Source: Thalassovita sp.
GTDB lineage: Bacteria > Bacteroidota > Bacteroidia > Cytophagales > Flammeovirgaceae
Direction: 5' to 3'
DNA: 42,175 nt
Assembly (NCBI GenBank): GCA_002729595.1
Contig: PBYL01000043.1
Location: 1 to 42,175 of the forward strand
Part shown: positions 34,941 to 42,175 of the stretch, piece by piece
How positions within the stretch are numbered: position 1 is the first letter of the stretch
Layout: each line of letters begins with the position of its first letter
Translations under genes and position numbers: made by a program
The notes under the pieces: generated by a model
Database searches by the model: none
What the model was told of the DNA's origin: nothing
Seen by the model: only the letters and a program-made list of their open reading frames with translations

Positions 34941-37900
34941 ATGAGAAAAAGTGTATTCATATTTTTAATCTTTCTAGGCTTTCAGTTATGCTGCAACTCT
35001 CAATTGTTTGCACAAGAGAAGATTAAGTTTCTGAATTTGAATACCTCTGATGGACTCTCTCAAAACAACATTCTCGATATTCAAGAAGACTATGTGGGCT
35101 TTATCTGGTTGGCTACTGGCGACGGATTAAATCGCTATGATGGCACCAGTTTTAAAGTTTACAGAAAAGAGCTGAATACAGGAATAGATTTTTTCAATGT
35201 AAATGAGGTACACGAATCCGCCGACAGTACTTTGTGGATTGGAACCAAAAATGGGGGTTTGTGCAGATACAATCGAAAAGAAGATTCATTCCAGCAATAC
35301 ATCGATCGAGATGGTTATTCCCTTAGTAGAAAATCTGTAAATACCATTGCAGATGATGGAAAAGGTAACCTGATTATTTCTTATGAAACTGGGAAATTGG
35401 TCTTACTAGATTTAGAGAAAAATATATTCTATTGGGATTTTCTAAAGTCTCTAACAGACAAATACGAGATCGAAGCCCTTACTGTAGATCGGGATGGCAA
35501 CCTTTGGTTAGGTGCGAATGAAGGAAAAATCATCCATGCAGTATATGATAGTAGCAATCAATATTACCAAATCAAAAAAGAATGCAATACCACTGGCAGA
35601 ATTAGAAACCTACAATTTGGAGACAGTGTGATCTGGATTGCTTCTGATGAAGGGGTTTTGAGTTTGAATGTCACTTCTGAAGAACTAAATGAATTGCCAG
35701 AGCTAAACCATCGATTAGAAACTGTTTCTATTTCCGATGTGCTCACAGATCAACAGGGTTACTGTTGGATAGGCACAAGTATTTTGGGTTTGTATCGCTA
35801 CGACCCAAAGACGGGCGAACTGCTAGATTTTAAAGAAAGAGGCAAAAGCCAGCGCATTGTTGGCAATGGCATTACAAGCATTTATTGCGATAAGAATAAC
35901 AACATCTGGATTGGCACTTATGCCTCAGGTGTAAACCTTTTTAGCAGGGAAAGACACCGATTTAAGGAATATATGTTAATAGACGGTAATACAAATCCGT
36001 TTAAAGGGTCAAATGTGCCCTGCTTTGCCATTTCTGCTAACAAAAACATATGGATGGCTAACGGAGGGGAGTTAAGTCTTCTAAAGGCCGGAAAAGCCTA
36101 TCATTACATCGAGACAGAAAAAGACTCTTTTCAAATACTCAACCAAAAAGTCAATCATTTTTATGAAGACAAAGCCCGCAATTATTGGATTGGCACAAGA
36201 AAGCATGGCTTAAAATATTATCGGAAAGGAGAGGGCTTCATTCACATTGAGCAGTTGAAAAACATTTTTGTGAATGATATGCTCGAAACATCAGATAAAA
36301 GATTCTTCATCGCGCATAACAAAGGCATAAAAGAAATTACAGCTAATCTCAAAGTAAAAGAGATTGCCGATAAACATCCCGAAATACAAACTTATGTAAT
36401 CAGTATCGCACAAGATGTAAATGGCGATATGCTCATTGGTACCAACAACAGAGGTTTGTTTCGCTACAATGAAACCCAAGATACCATGATGAAAATAGGA
36501 GGGGAAGCGATTAGCGAACCACTCAACATCAGCGATATTCTGATTGATCAGCAAGAGCGAATTTGGGTGGGAAGTTTTGGTGCGGGTTTGCTACTGTATA
36601 ACCGAACAGAACATCTTCTAAAACGAGCAGAGTTTGATATTCTTCCACCGAGTGATATTGTAAAATCGATAGAAGAAGACAATGCTGGTAGAATCTGGTT
36701 TAGTACCAATAAGGGGATTTCCATGTATGAGTCAGAAACCAAGCAGTTGTTTAATTATACTACAGACGATGGTTTACAGGGGGATGAGTTCATCATTAAT
36801 GCCAGTTTAAAAGATGCAGATGGCAATTTGCTTTTCGGTGGATTTGAAGGATTTAACTATTTTGATCCTTTGGCATTTCAAGAGCAGACAACTGAAAATG
36901 ATGTTTTGGTTTCAGGGATTAATTTTTTGAATGAGAATAATCAAAAAGCCAAAATTCAGCACGATCAGAATGGTATTATCCAAAGTGCTGAGTTACCCTA
37001 TTTTTTAAATGATTTCACTATCTCATTGGCTTCCAGATACTTTGCTTACAAAGAGCAGCCTGAGTTTTGGTATAAGTTAAGTGGTTACAAAGAAGATTGG
37101 GTGCATGTGAAAGGGGCGAATACCATTACTTTTACCAATCTCGATCCGGGTAATTATCAGTTGATAGTAGATCCATCTAAGCTGCCAACAGAAAATACCC
37201 AACTCGAAATATTACAAATTGAAATTAACCCACCAGTTTGGCAAACTGCTTATGCCTACCTGGCATACACAGCTATACTCATTTTTTTGGTGATTGTGTT
37301 CAGAAGAAAAACACTGGCAAACGAAAAGCTAAAAGCCGATTTGCGAATAAAAGAACTAGATGCCAAGAAAATTATAGAATTAAACAAACTGAAATCTAGC
37401 TTTTTTACCAATGTATCGCATGAGTTCAGAACACCGATTACGCTCTTGCTCGGTCCACTGGAAAGCTTGATGAAATCTACCAGAACCAATGAGAAGCTGT
37501 TTTTCAAATACAAATTGATGCATAAAAATGCCAAAGTTTTGTTGCGTTTAATCAATCAGATTTTGGATACTTCTAAAATTGAGTTTGGTTTTATGCCTTT
37601 GCAAGTTTCAAAAGGGAATATCATTTCTCACATCAGAGATATTTATAGTTCTTTTGAATTTTTGGCAGATACACATCAGATCAAATACACTTTTGAATGT
37701 AATTTCCATAACCTGCAAGCTTATTTCGATAAAGACAAAGTCGAAAAAATCACCTACAACCTGCTTTCTAATGCTTTTAAATTCACGAAAGATGGTGGCG
37801 AAATTAGTGTGATTCTAAACCTGATTCCATCAAAAGAAAGAAGAGGTTACGCCGATCGATTGATTATGACGGTAGGAGACAATGGCATTGGCATAAGCAA

Positions 37901-38966
37901 AGAAAATCTGGAATTGATTTTTTCTAGTTTTTATCAAGGTGAGCAACTTCCAAGAAGGGAACATATTGGCAGCGGTATTGGGCTTTCTCTCACAAAGCAA
38001 TTGGTTAGTTTGCATCAGGGTAAAATTTCTGTGGAGTCTGAATATGGTAAAGGTAGTTTATTTTCCGTGGAGCTTCCACTCAACAAAGAGAGTTACCCAG
38101 ACTTTATCGACGACAATTATAAGGAAAGCCCAGACCGCCAACTCAACTTAGAGTTTGAAGATGAACTGGAAGCAGTTAGTCTTACTTCTAACCCAACAAA
38201 TCAAACTTACGAAAACTACGATCAGGTGCTCATTATCGACGACAACTCCGATATACTAGACTACCTCAACATTGAATTGGGCAATAAATACCGAATTTAT
38301 CAGGCAACAGATGGTAAATCTGGTTTAGATATGGCGATTAGAAACATTCCTGACCTCATTATTACCGATGTGATGATGCCCGGATTAAACGGTTATGAAC
38401 TTTGCGAAAAACTTAAAAACGATCCACGAACCAACCATATACCAGTAATTATTATCACCGCTCTGTCTGAAAGTAAGGACAAAATTAAGGGCTTAGAAAT
38501 TGGCGCAGACGATTACATCACCAAACCATTTAACATGGCGATTTTACAACAAAGAGTCGAAAATATTCTTACCAATCGCTCTAAGCTTAAAAAGCATTAT
38601 GATGTAAAGGAAACCATACCTAATAAAATTCATTTTGAAGATGCTTTTATTCAGCAAGTAGCCGATAAGATTTTGGCGCATATTCAAGAAGAATCCCTTA
38701 CTGTAGAATCTTTGGCAAGTATGTTTAACATTTCGAGCATGCAACTTTACAGAAAAATTAGAGGAGCCTTAAATATGTCGCCGAATGAGTTTATCAGGTT
38801 TATTCGCTTAAACTGTGCGGCAAACATCCTCCGAAACCATAAAGAAAAAAACATTGCCGAAGTGGCTTATGAAGTGGGTTTTAAAGACCCATCTTACTTT
38901 TCGAGATGTTTTAAAAAGCAATTTGAATTGAGCCCCAAAGATTTTGTAAATGAGCTGTTTTTGTGA
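34941..38966 (+). CDS. Hybrid two-component system sensor/regulator (HTCS)
   Basis: The 1341-residue protein combines sensor kinase and transcription factor. After a signal peptide (MRKSVFIFLIFLGFQL) come two-component regulator propeller repeats (about 30-690, DEDYVGFIWLATGDGLNRYD-like blades), a Y_Y_Y domain (700-765), a TM helix (about 770-788), HisKA with H827 in FFTNVSHEFRTP, HATPase_c with GDNGIGISKENL and GSGIGLSLTKQL, a receiver domain with phospho-acceptor D1143 in IITDVMMPG, and a C-terminal AraC-type HTH (about 1240-1341). HTCS proteins bind a glycan breakdown product in the periplasm and activate nearby polysaccharide-utilisation genes, here most likely susCD. It contains a near-perfect iteron string at 38111. 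Confidence 0.96.
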   Translation: MRKSVFIFLIFLGFQLCCNSQLFAQEKIKFLNLNTSDGLSQNNILDIQEDYVGFIWLATGDGLNRYDGTSFKVYRKELNTGIDFFNVNEVHESADSTLWIGTKNGGLCRYNRKEDSFQQYIDRDGYSLSRKSVNTIADDGKGNLIISYETGKLVLLDLEKNIFYWDFLKSLTDKYEIEALTVDRDGNLWLGANEGKIIHAVYDSSNQYYQIKKECNTTGRIRNLQFGDSVIWIASDEGVLSLNVTSEELNELPELNHRLETVSISDVLTDQQGYCWIGTSILGLYRYDPKTGELLDFKERGKSQRIVGNGITSIYCDKNNNIWIGTYASGVNLFSRERHRFKEYMLIDGNTNPFKGSNVPCFAISANKNIWMANGGELSLLKAGKAYHYIETEKDSFQILNQKVNHFYEDKARNYWIGTRKHGLKYYRKGEGFIHIEQLKNIFVNDMLETSDKRFFIAHNKGIKEITANLKVKEIADKHPEIQTYVISIAQDVNGDMLIGTNNRGLFRYNETQDTMMKIGGEAISEPLNISDILIDQQERIWVGSFGAGLLLYNRTEHLLKRAEFDILPPSDIVKSIEEDNAGRIWFSTNKGISMYESETKQLFNYTTDDGLQGDEFIINASLKDADGNLLFGGFEGFNYFDPLAFQEQTTENDVLVSGINFLNENNQKAKIQHDQNGIIQSAELPYFLNDFTISLASRYFAYKEQPEFWYKLSGYKEDWVHVKGANTITFTNLDPGNYQLIVDPSKLPTENTQLEILQIEINPPVWQTAYAYLAYTAILIFLVIVFRRKTLANEKLKADLRIKELDAKKIIELNKLKSSFFTNVSHEFRTPITLLLGPLESLMKSTRTNEKLFFKYKLMHKNAKVLLRLINQILDTSKIEFGFMPLQVSKGNIISHIRDIYSSFEFLADTHQIKYTFECNFHNLQAYFDKDKVEKITYNLLSNAFKFTKDGGEISVILNLIPSKERRGYADRLIMTVGDNGIGISKENLELIFSSFYQGEQLPRREHIGSGIGLSLTKQLVSLHQGKISVESEYGKGSLFSVELPLNKESYPDFIDDNYKESPDRQLNLEFEDELEAVSLTSNPTNQTYENYDQVLIIDDNSDILDYLNIELGNKYRIYQATDGKSGLDMAIRNIPDLIITDVMMPGLNGYELCEKLKNDPRTNHIPVIIITALSESKDKIKGLEIGADDYITKPFNMAILQQRVENILTNRSKLKKHYDVKETIPNKIHFEDAFIQQVADKILAHIQEESLTVESLASMFNISSMQLYRKIRGALNMSPNEFIRFIRLNCAANILRNHKEKNIAEVAYEVGFKDPSYFSRCFKKQFELSPKDFVNELFL
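38111..38124 (+). repeat. Stray iteron-like string inside the HTCS gene
   Basis: CGACAATTATAAGG matches the CGACANNNNTAAGG consensus at all ten fixed positions, about 11.5 kb from the origin. A one-mismatch copy (GGACAAAATTAAGG) occurs at 38477-38490. Both are inside the coding sequence and may be chance. Confidence 0.4.
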
Positions 38967-39041
38967 TTGTATGAAAACTAAAATACCTTTCTGAGTCAAT
39001 TAAAGCCTGTCTGTAGAATTTTTACCTGAAATTGAAAGATT

Positions 39042-39070
39042 TATCCTAACACTTGGCTGAAGCTTCAACC
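39042..39070. promoter_or_regulatory. Operator candidate upstream of the GntR-type gene
   Basis: TATCCTAACACTTGGCTGA (39042-39060) is a 16/19 match to the site ahead of susC. It runs into a perfect TGAAGCTTCA palindrome (39058-39067). The site ends about 21-30 bp before the start codon, a position suited to repression of the gene's own promoter. Confidence 0.45.
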
Positions 39071-39090
39071 TATATTCATGTTTAAAAAAT

Positions 39091-40122
39091 ATGAATATGA
39101 AAACTACGAACTTACTAGTTGAGATTGAAGATAATTCTAAACTTCCCAAGTATCAGCAATTTGTAAATACTATACTAGATAAAATAAATTCAGGGGTATT
39201 GAAAGAGGGTGATCGACTGCCTTCTATCATCAATTCGAGCATCGATTTTGACCTTTCGCGAGACACGATTAGCAGAGCTTACAAAGAGTTGTTTGCCAAA
39301 GGTGTAATTACTTCCATTTATCGCAAAGGCTATTTTGTTTCTAACACTTCTACCGTTTCGAGCAAAAAGAGAGTGCTGTTTATTACCGGCAAATGCAGTA
39401 CAACCAACCAAATGTTTTACAACCAGATTGCCAGAGAAATGGAAAACCATCATATCCAGACAGATTATATGCTGAGCCATAACAACCTGAATATTTTAAA
39501 AAACATCATCAACAAAGAGGTTGGTAACTATCATATTTTCATAATAGAACCTCAAATTCTCGCTAAAAAAGACATTCTGGAATTGTTCGATAAAAAGGCA
39601 GTGAGGAGTAACATCATTTTTTTGAATGATGACAATGAAATAATCCCGAATGGAATCGATCATGTTTCTTTCAATATAGATGAAGAATTATACAGCATTT
39701 TAAGCCGACTAACCAGTGATTTAAAGCATTACAAAACACTTAATTTGGTTTTGCCAGAGTTCGAATATTTTCCTTCGGGTTTTATTAATGGCTTTTTTAG
39801 GTATTGCGACGATCAAAACATTCAAGGTAAAATAGTAGAAGAACTCAAAGAGGTGGAAAAAGAGCATGGATATTTTGTGGTAGACGAACATACACTCTTT
39901 TATCTGGCAGAACTGATGGAAAAGAAAGGATTGAAAGCAGGGAAGGATGTGGGATTAATCACCTTGTTCGAGAAAGATTACCTCAAATATATGTTTAACG
40001 GCATTACTTCTATCAACTGGTTTAGTGGAAAACTTGCCCGATATATCGCTCATTTTATTGTAAACAAAAAGGCCGAAGAGCAACATTGGCCGGCTGTGCT
40101 TTACATGAGAAATTCAATTTAG
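39091..40122 (+). CDS. GntR-family transcriptional regulator with sugar-binding-type domain
   Basis: The 343-residue protein has a GntR winged-helix N-terminus (about 15-85): KYQQFVNTILDKINSGVLKEG, DRLPSIINSSIDFDLSRDT and ISRAYKELFAKGVITSIYRK, the canonical recognition helix region and wing. The rest (90-343) looks like a periplasmic-binding-protein/LacI-type effector domain (KRVLFITGKCSTTNQMFYNQ; HIFIIEPQ; GKDVGLITLFEKDY), with a sugar as probable ligand. Such regulators in Bacteroidota usually control sugar use. It lies 124 bp after the HTCS gene; a shared motif with the susC upstream region hints at common control. A strong terminator follows. Confidence 0.9.
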   Translation: MNMKTTNLLVEIEDNSKLPKYQQFVNTILDKINSGVLKEGDRLPSIINSSIDFDLSRDTISRAYKELFAKGVITSIYRKGYFVSNTSTVSSKKRVLFITGKCSTTNQMFYNQIAREMENHHIQTDYMLSHNNLNILKNIINKEVGNYHIFIIEPQILAKKDILELFDKKAVRSNIIFLNDDNEIIPNGIDHVSFNIDEELYSILSRLTSDLKHYKTLNLVLPEFEYFPSGFINGFFRYCDDQNIQGKIVEELKEVEKEHGYFVVDEHTLFYLAELMEKKGLKAGKDVGLITLFEKDYLKYMFNGITSINWFSGKLARYIAHFIVNKKAEEQHWPAVLYMRNSI

Positions 40123-40169
40123 CATACATGTACGTCATAAGTATCAGGATATATTAATGCATGTTCTTA

Positions 40170-40203
40170 GAGCTTACTATCTGAGGTAGTAAGTTCTTTT
40201 TTT
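40170..40203 (+). terminator. Terminator of the GntR-type gene
   Basis: GAGCTTACTA (40170-40179) pairs with TAGTAAGTTC (40187-40196) with one wobble, a 7-nt loop, and then a run of seven T. Confidence 0.9.
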
Positions 40204-40254
40204 GCCTCATTTAATTGTGGTAAACTTTATATTTGAGGCAATTCCTAGAAAACT

Positions 40255-40971
40255 ATGATTGATAAAGAAGACATACCCAGACTCTCAAGACTTACAGCTA
40301 TTTTAACCATTCTTCAATCTGGCAAAGCCATTACTGCTGCAGAACTGGCAGAGAAATTTAGTGTGAGCAAAAGAACAGCTTATCGTGATTTAAAAGCATT
40401 GGAAAGGGCAGGGGTTCCTGTTTTTTCAGAAGAAGGAAAAGGTTTCTCACTGGTCGATGGCTTTAGGCTGCCACCCATTATGTTTACCGAAGAAGAAGCC
40501 AATGCGCTCATTACTGCAGAAAAGTTGATTGATAGTGGCAAAGACAATTCACTCATCAAAAACCACAAAGAAGCCATTGCCAAGATAAAAGCTGTTTTGC
40601 GCTACTCTAGTAAAGAGAAAACACATTTGTTGGGAGAGCGAATTGTAGTTTTTAATAACTATCAAAAAGAAATTACGAGCAATTCACTGGCATCTGTGCA
40701 AATGGCGATTACGCATAATCAACTTATCAAAATCAATTATCATTCTCTGGGCAAAGACGAAAAAACTTGTAGAACCATAGAGCCTTATGCGCTTTACAAA
40801 ACCAAAGAAAACTGGATTTTAATTGCTTGGTGCAAACTGAGAGATAATTACAGAGAATTTAGGCTAGATCGCATCGATACTTATCAAATAATGCCAGAGA
40901 AGTTTAAAGGTCGAGATTTTGAGTTGATGGAATATTTTAGAATGATTTATCAGTACGACCAAAACCAGTGA
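40255..40971 (+). CDS. YafY-type HTH/WYL transcriptional regulator
   Basis: The 238-residue protein has an N-terminal winged helix (about 8-70): RLSRLTAILTILQSGKAITA, AELAEKFSVSKRTAYRDLKA and ERAGVPVFSEEGKGFSL. The central part carries LPPIMFTEEEANALITA, typical of the YafY group, and the C-terminal WYL-type domain has INYHSLGKDEKTCRTIEPYA, then NWILIAWCKLRDNYREFRLD, with I-L-I-A-W-C in place of a canonical WYL. WYL domains sense ligands or nucleic acids. It lies 62 bp upstream of a GyrI-like gene in the same direction, a pairing common in Bacteroidota. Confidence 0.9.
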   Translation: MIDKEDIPRLSRLTAILTILQSGKAITAAELAEKFSVSKRTAYRDLKALERAGVPVFSEEGKGFSLVDGFRLPPIMFTEEEANALITAEKLIDSGKDNSLIKNHKEAIAKIKAVLRYSSKEKTHLLGERIVVFNNYQKEITSNSLASVQMAITHNQLIKINYHSLGKDEKTCRTIEPYALYKTKENWILIAWCKLRDNYREFRLDRIDTYQIMPEKFKGRDFELMEYFRMIYQYDQNQ

Positions 40972-41033
40972 CACAGGGTTGTCACACTCCTGAATTAGCA
41001 TTGTTTTTTTAATCATCAAAAAAATAATATTGA

Positions 41034-41498
41034 ATGGAAACACAGGAGTTAGCATCTTTTAATGTGGTAGGTTTAGCTGTAAGAAGTACCAACGAAAATA
41101 ACCAGATTGCTCAAGATATTACTGAGTTGTGGAATGTATTTTTATCTGAAAATGTGATGGAGCAAATTCCAGGTAAAATTAGCGAAGATATCTATTGCAT
41201 TTACACAGAATATGAATCTGACTATACCAAACCATATACTGTGCTATTGGGCTGTAGTGTAGAAAGTCTAAAGAATATCCCTAAAAAGTTTAAGAGCATT
41301 ACCATTGAAAATGGACCTTTTAAAAAGTTTGTGGCAAAGGGGAATATTCAACAAGGTTCTGTTTGGGAAGAATGGGTTAAAATCTGGAATACTGATTTAG
41401 ATAGGACTTATGTGGCAGATTTTGAAGTTTATGGTAAAAAAGCGCAAAATCCGGAAGAGGCCGAAGTGGATATTTTTATTGGGGTAAAAAGCGCTTAA
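41034..41498 (+). CDS. GyrI-like/AraC effector-binding domain protein
   Basis: The 154-residue protein is a stand-alone effector-binding (SOUL/GyrI-like) domain. Features: NVVGLAVRSTNENNQIAQDI near the start (a typical strand and helix), IYCIYTEYESDYTKPYTVLL, and the closing strand-rich VADFEVYGKKAQNPEEAEVD with IFIGVK. Such domains bind small, often cationic or aromatic molecules, and appear both fused to regulators and as small accessory proteins. It follows the YafY-type gene, which it may assist as a co-sensor (inference). Confidence 0.85.
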   Translation: METQELASFNVVGLAVRSTNENNQIAQDITELWNVFLSENVMEQIPGKISEDIYCIYTEYESDYTKPYTVLLGCSVESLKNIPKKFKSITIENGPFKKFVAKGNIQQGSVWEEWVKIWNTDLDRTYVADFEVYGKKAQNPEEAEVDIFIGVKSA

Positions 41499-41585
41499 AA
41501 TTGAAAAGGATGAGAACTATCTCAAGCGAGACAGCCCTGCATCACTTTACAACAAATTGCGATTATTAAGTTGTAGTTTTAATAA

Positions 41586-41608
41586 GGTGAGGTTTATTAA
41601 ATCTCACC
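41586..41608 (-). terminator. Weak hairpin at the end of the OmpA-like gene
   Basis: GGTGAG (41586-41591) and CTCACC (41603-41608) form an inverted repeat that overlaps the stop codon of the leftward gene; on the minus strand TTATTAAAA follows. It could act as a weak terminator. Confidence 0.35.
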
Positions 41609-42175
41609 AGTTTCAGCTTTTTCTTTAAGGTCATCGTTAGCGAAAATCGCAACCTCTACTCTTCTATTTTGTTCTCTACCTTCTGGGGTATCGTTAGAAG
41701 CTACAGGGTTACTTTCACCTAAACCTTCTACAGTCATTCTGTTAGATTTAATACCTAAACCACTTAAGTAGTTTTGAACAGACTGCGCTCTTTCTTTAGA
41801 TAATTTCATATTATAGTTATCTGAACCGATGCTATCAGTATATCCTTGGATTACTAAATCAGTTTCAGAATATTCATTTAGCGTTTCTGAAAATTTATCT
41901 AGTTCATTCTTCACTTCTGCATTCAAATCATCAGAGTCAAATCCGAAAAGAATACCTGAATCAAAAGTTACCAAAATACCTTCACCTACTCTTTCTACAT
42001 CTGCAGAATTACCTAAGTCTTTCTCTAAATCTTCTTTTTGTTTGTCCATATAGCGGCCAATAGCTGCTCCTGTTACACCACCGATAGCGGCTCCTAAGAT
42101 TGCTCCCTCTGCAGTGTTACCAGATTTTTTACCGATAATACCACCTATGGCAGCTCCACTACCTGCTCCGATTGC
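41597..42175 (-). CDS. OmpA/YiaD-like outer membrane protein (partial, N-terminus beyond window edge)
   Basis: The frame remains open to the right edge, so the start is not in the window; the ATG at 42049 is internal. The visible part begins with a glycine-zipper stretch (AIGAGSGAAIGGIIGKKSG, then AILGAAIGGVTGAAIGRYMD) and continues into an OmpA C-terminal peptidoglycan-binding domain: FDSGILFGFDSDDLN, VIQGYTDSIGSDNYNMKLSK with ERAQSVQNYLSGLGI, then GLGESNPVASNDTPEGREQN followed by RRVEV. This Gly-zipper plus OmpA order is that of YiaD-type lipoproteins. It would anchor the outer membrane to peptidoglycan; no link to the neighbouring regulator genes is implied. Confidence 0.93.
   Translation of the reverse strand, partial: AIGAGSGAAIGGIIGKKSGNTAEGAILGAAIGGVTGAAIGRYMDKQKEDLEKDLGNSADVERVGEGILVTFDSGILFGFDSDDLNAEVKNELDKFSETLNEYSETDLVIQGYTDSIGSDNYNMKLSKERAQSVQNYLSGLGIKSNRMTVEGLGESNPVASNDTPEGREQNRRVEVAIFANDDLKEKAETGEI

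Noticed and set aside
41597-42049. Complete 150-residue OmpA protein starting at 42049
   Set aside because: The frame is open to the window edge and codes a glycine zipper continuous with the OmpA domain, so the gene is 5'-truncated rather than complete.

Overview
The window reads as a stretch of a low-GC member of the Bacteroidota, most likely a marine-type Cytophagales (Flammeovirga/Fulvivirga-like; the genus is a guess). Grounds: a SusC/SusD pair, a hybrid two-component sensor of the HTCS type, a type IX secretion C-terminal sorting domain, Bacteroidota-style lipoprotein signals (F/T-S-C), and A/T-rich upstream regions without strong Shine-Dalgarno sites. The most telling segment is 25.1-29.9 kb: a BRO-type antirepressor gene, a ~0.9 kb non-coding iteron field, a Rep_3-type initiator gene, then parA and parB overlapping by 4 bp and closed by a strong terminator. 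That is a plasmid-style replication and partition core, so the window probably comes from a megaplasmid or chromid rather than the main chromosome (inference).

Layout. 0-3 kb, minus strand: a probable operon of a PLDc_N membrane peptide, an unknown lipoprotein, an unknown membrane protein, a CYTH triphosphatase and an archaemetzincin-like lipoprotein metalloprotease that runs off the left edge. 3-5.5 kb: a secreted GH2 glycosidase. 5.6-6.3 kb: an isolated SUKH-like protein. 6.3-12.6 kb, minus: a five-gene efflux operon (TolC-type channel, periplasmic adaptor, RND pump, a small PII-like protein, a YgaP-type membrane peptide) with a terminator at its end and a palindromic operator candidate at its head. 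12.7-14.1 kb, plus: two small envelope peptides and a GNAT acetyltransferase bracketed by a 9-bp inverted repeat. 14.3-18.4 kb: a secreted beta-helix protein divergent from a predicted membrane-spanning one-component regulator, and a VWA-domain protein. 19-24.7 kb: an unknown secreted protein with a duplicated domain, and a 1460-residue M43 protease with cadherin-like repeats and a T9SS tail. 25-29.9 kb: replication and partition module. 30-39 kb: susC, susD and a 1341-residue HTCS regulator. 39-41.5 kb: a GntR regulator, a YafY/WYL regulator and a GyrI-like effector-binding protein. Right edge: an OmpA/YiaD-like protein cut off at its 5' end.

How the parts work together. The origin has textbook iteron-plasmid logic: a very A/T-rich stretch, seven iterons phased at 21-22 bp, a spacer, a looser group of eight direct iterons plus one inverted, and then an inverted pair of half-iterons at the rep promoter, the usual place for a Rep dimer to shut off its own gene. 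The SusCD locus has two nearby candidate regulators, and a 19-bp motif (16/19 identical) lies both before susC and before the GntR gene, suggesting a shared operator. No glycoside hydrolase accompanies susCD here.

Limits: all calls come from reading the sequence and remembered family motifs; no database search was run. No tRNA, rRNA, CRISPR array or insertion sequence was recognised.
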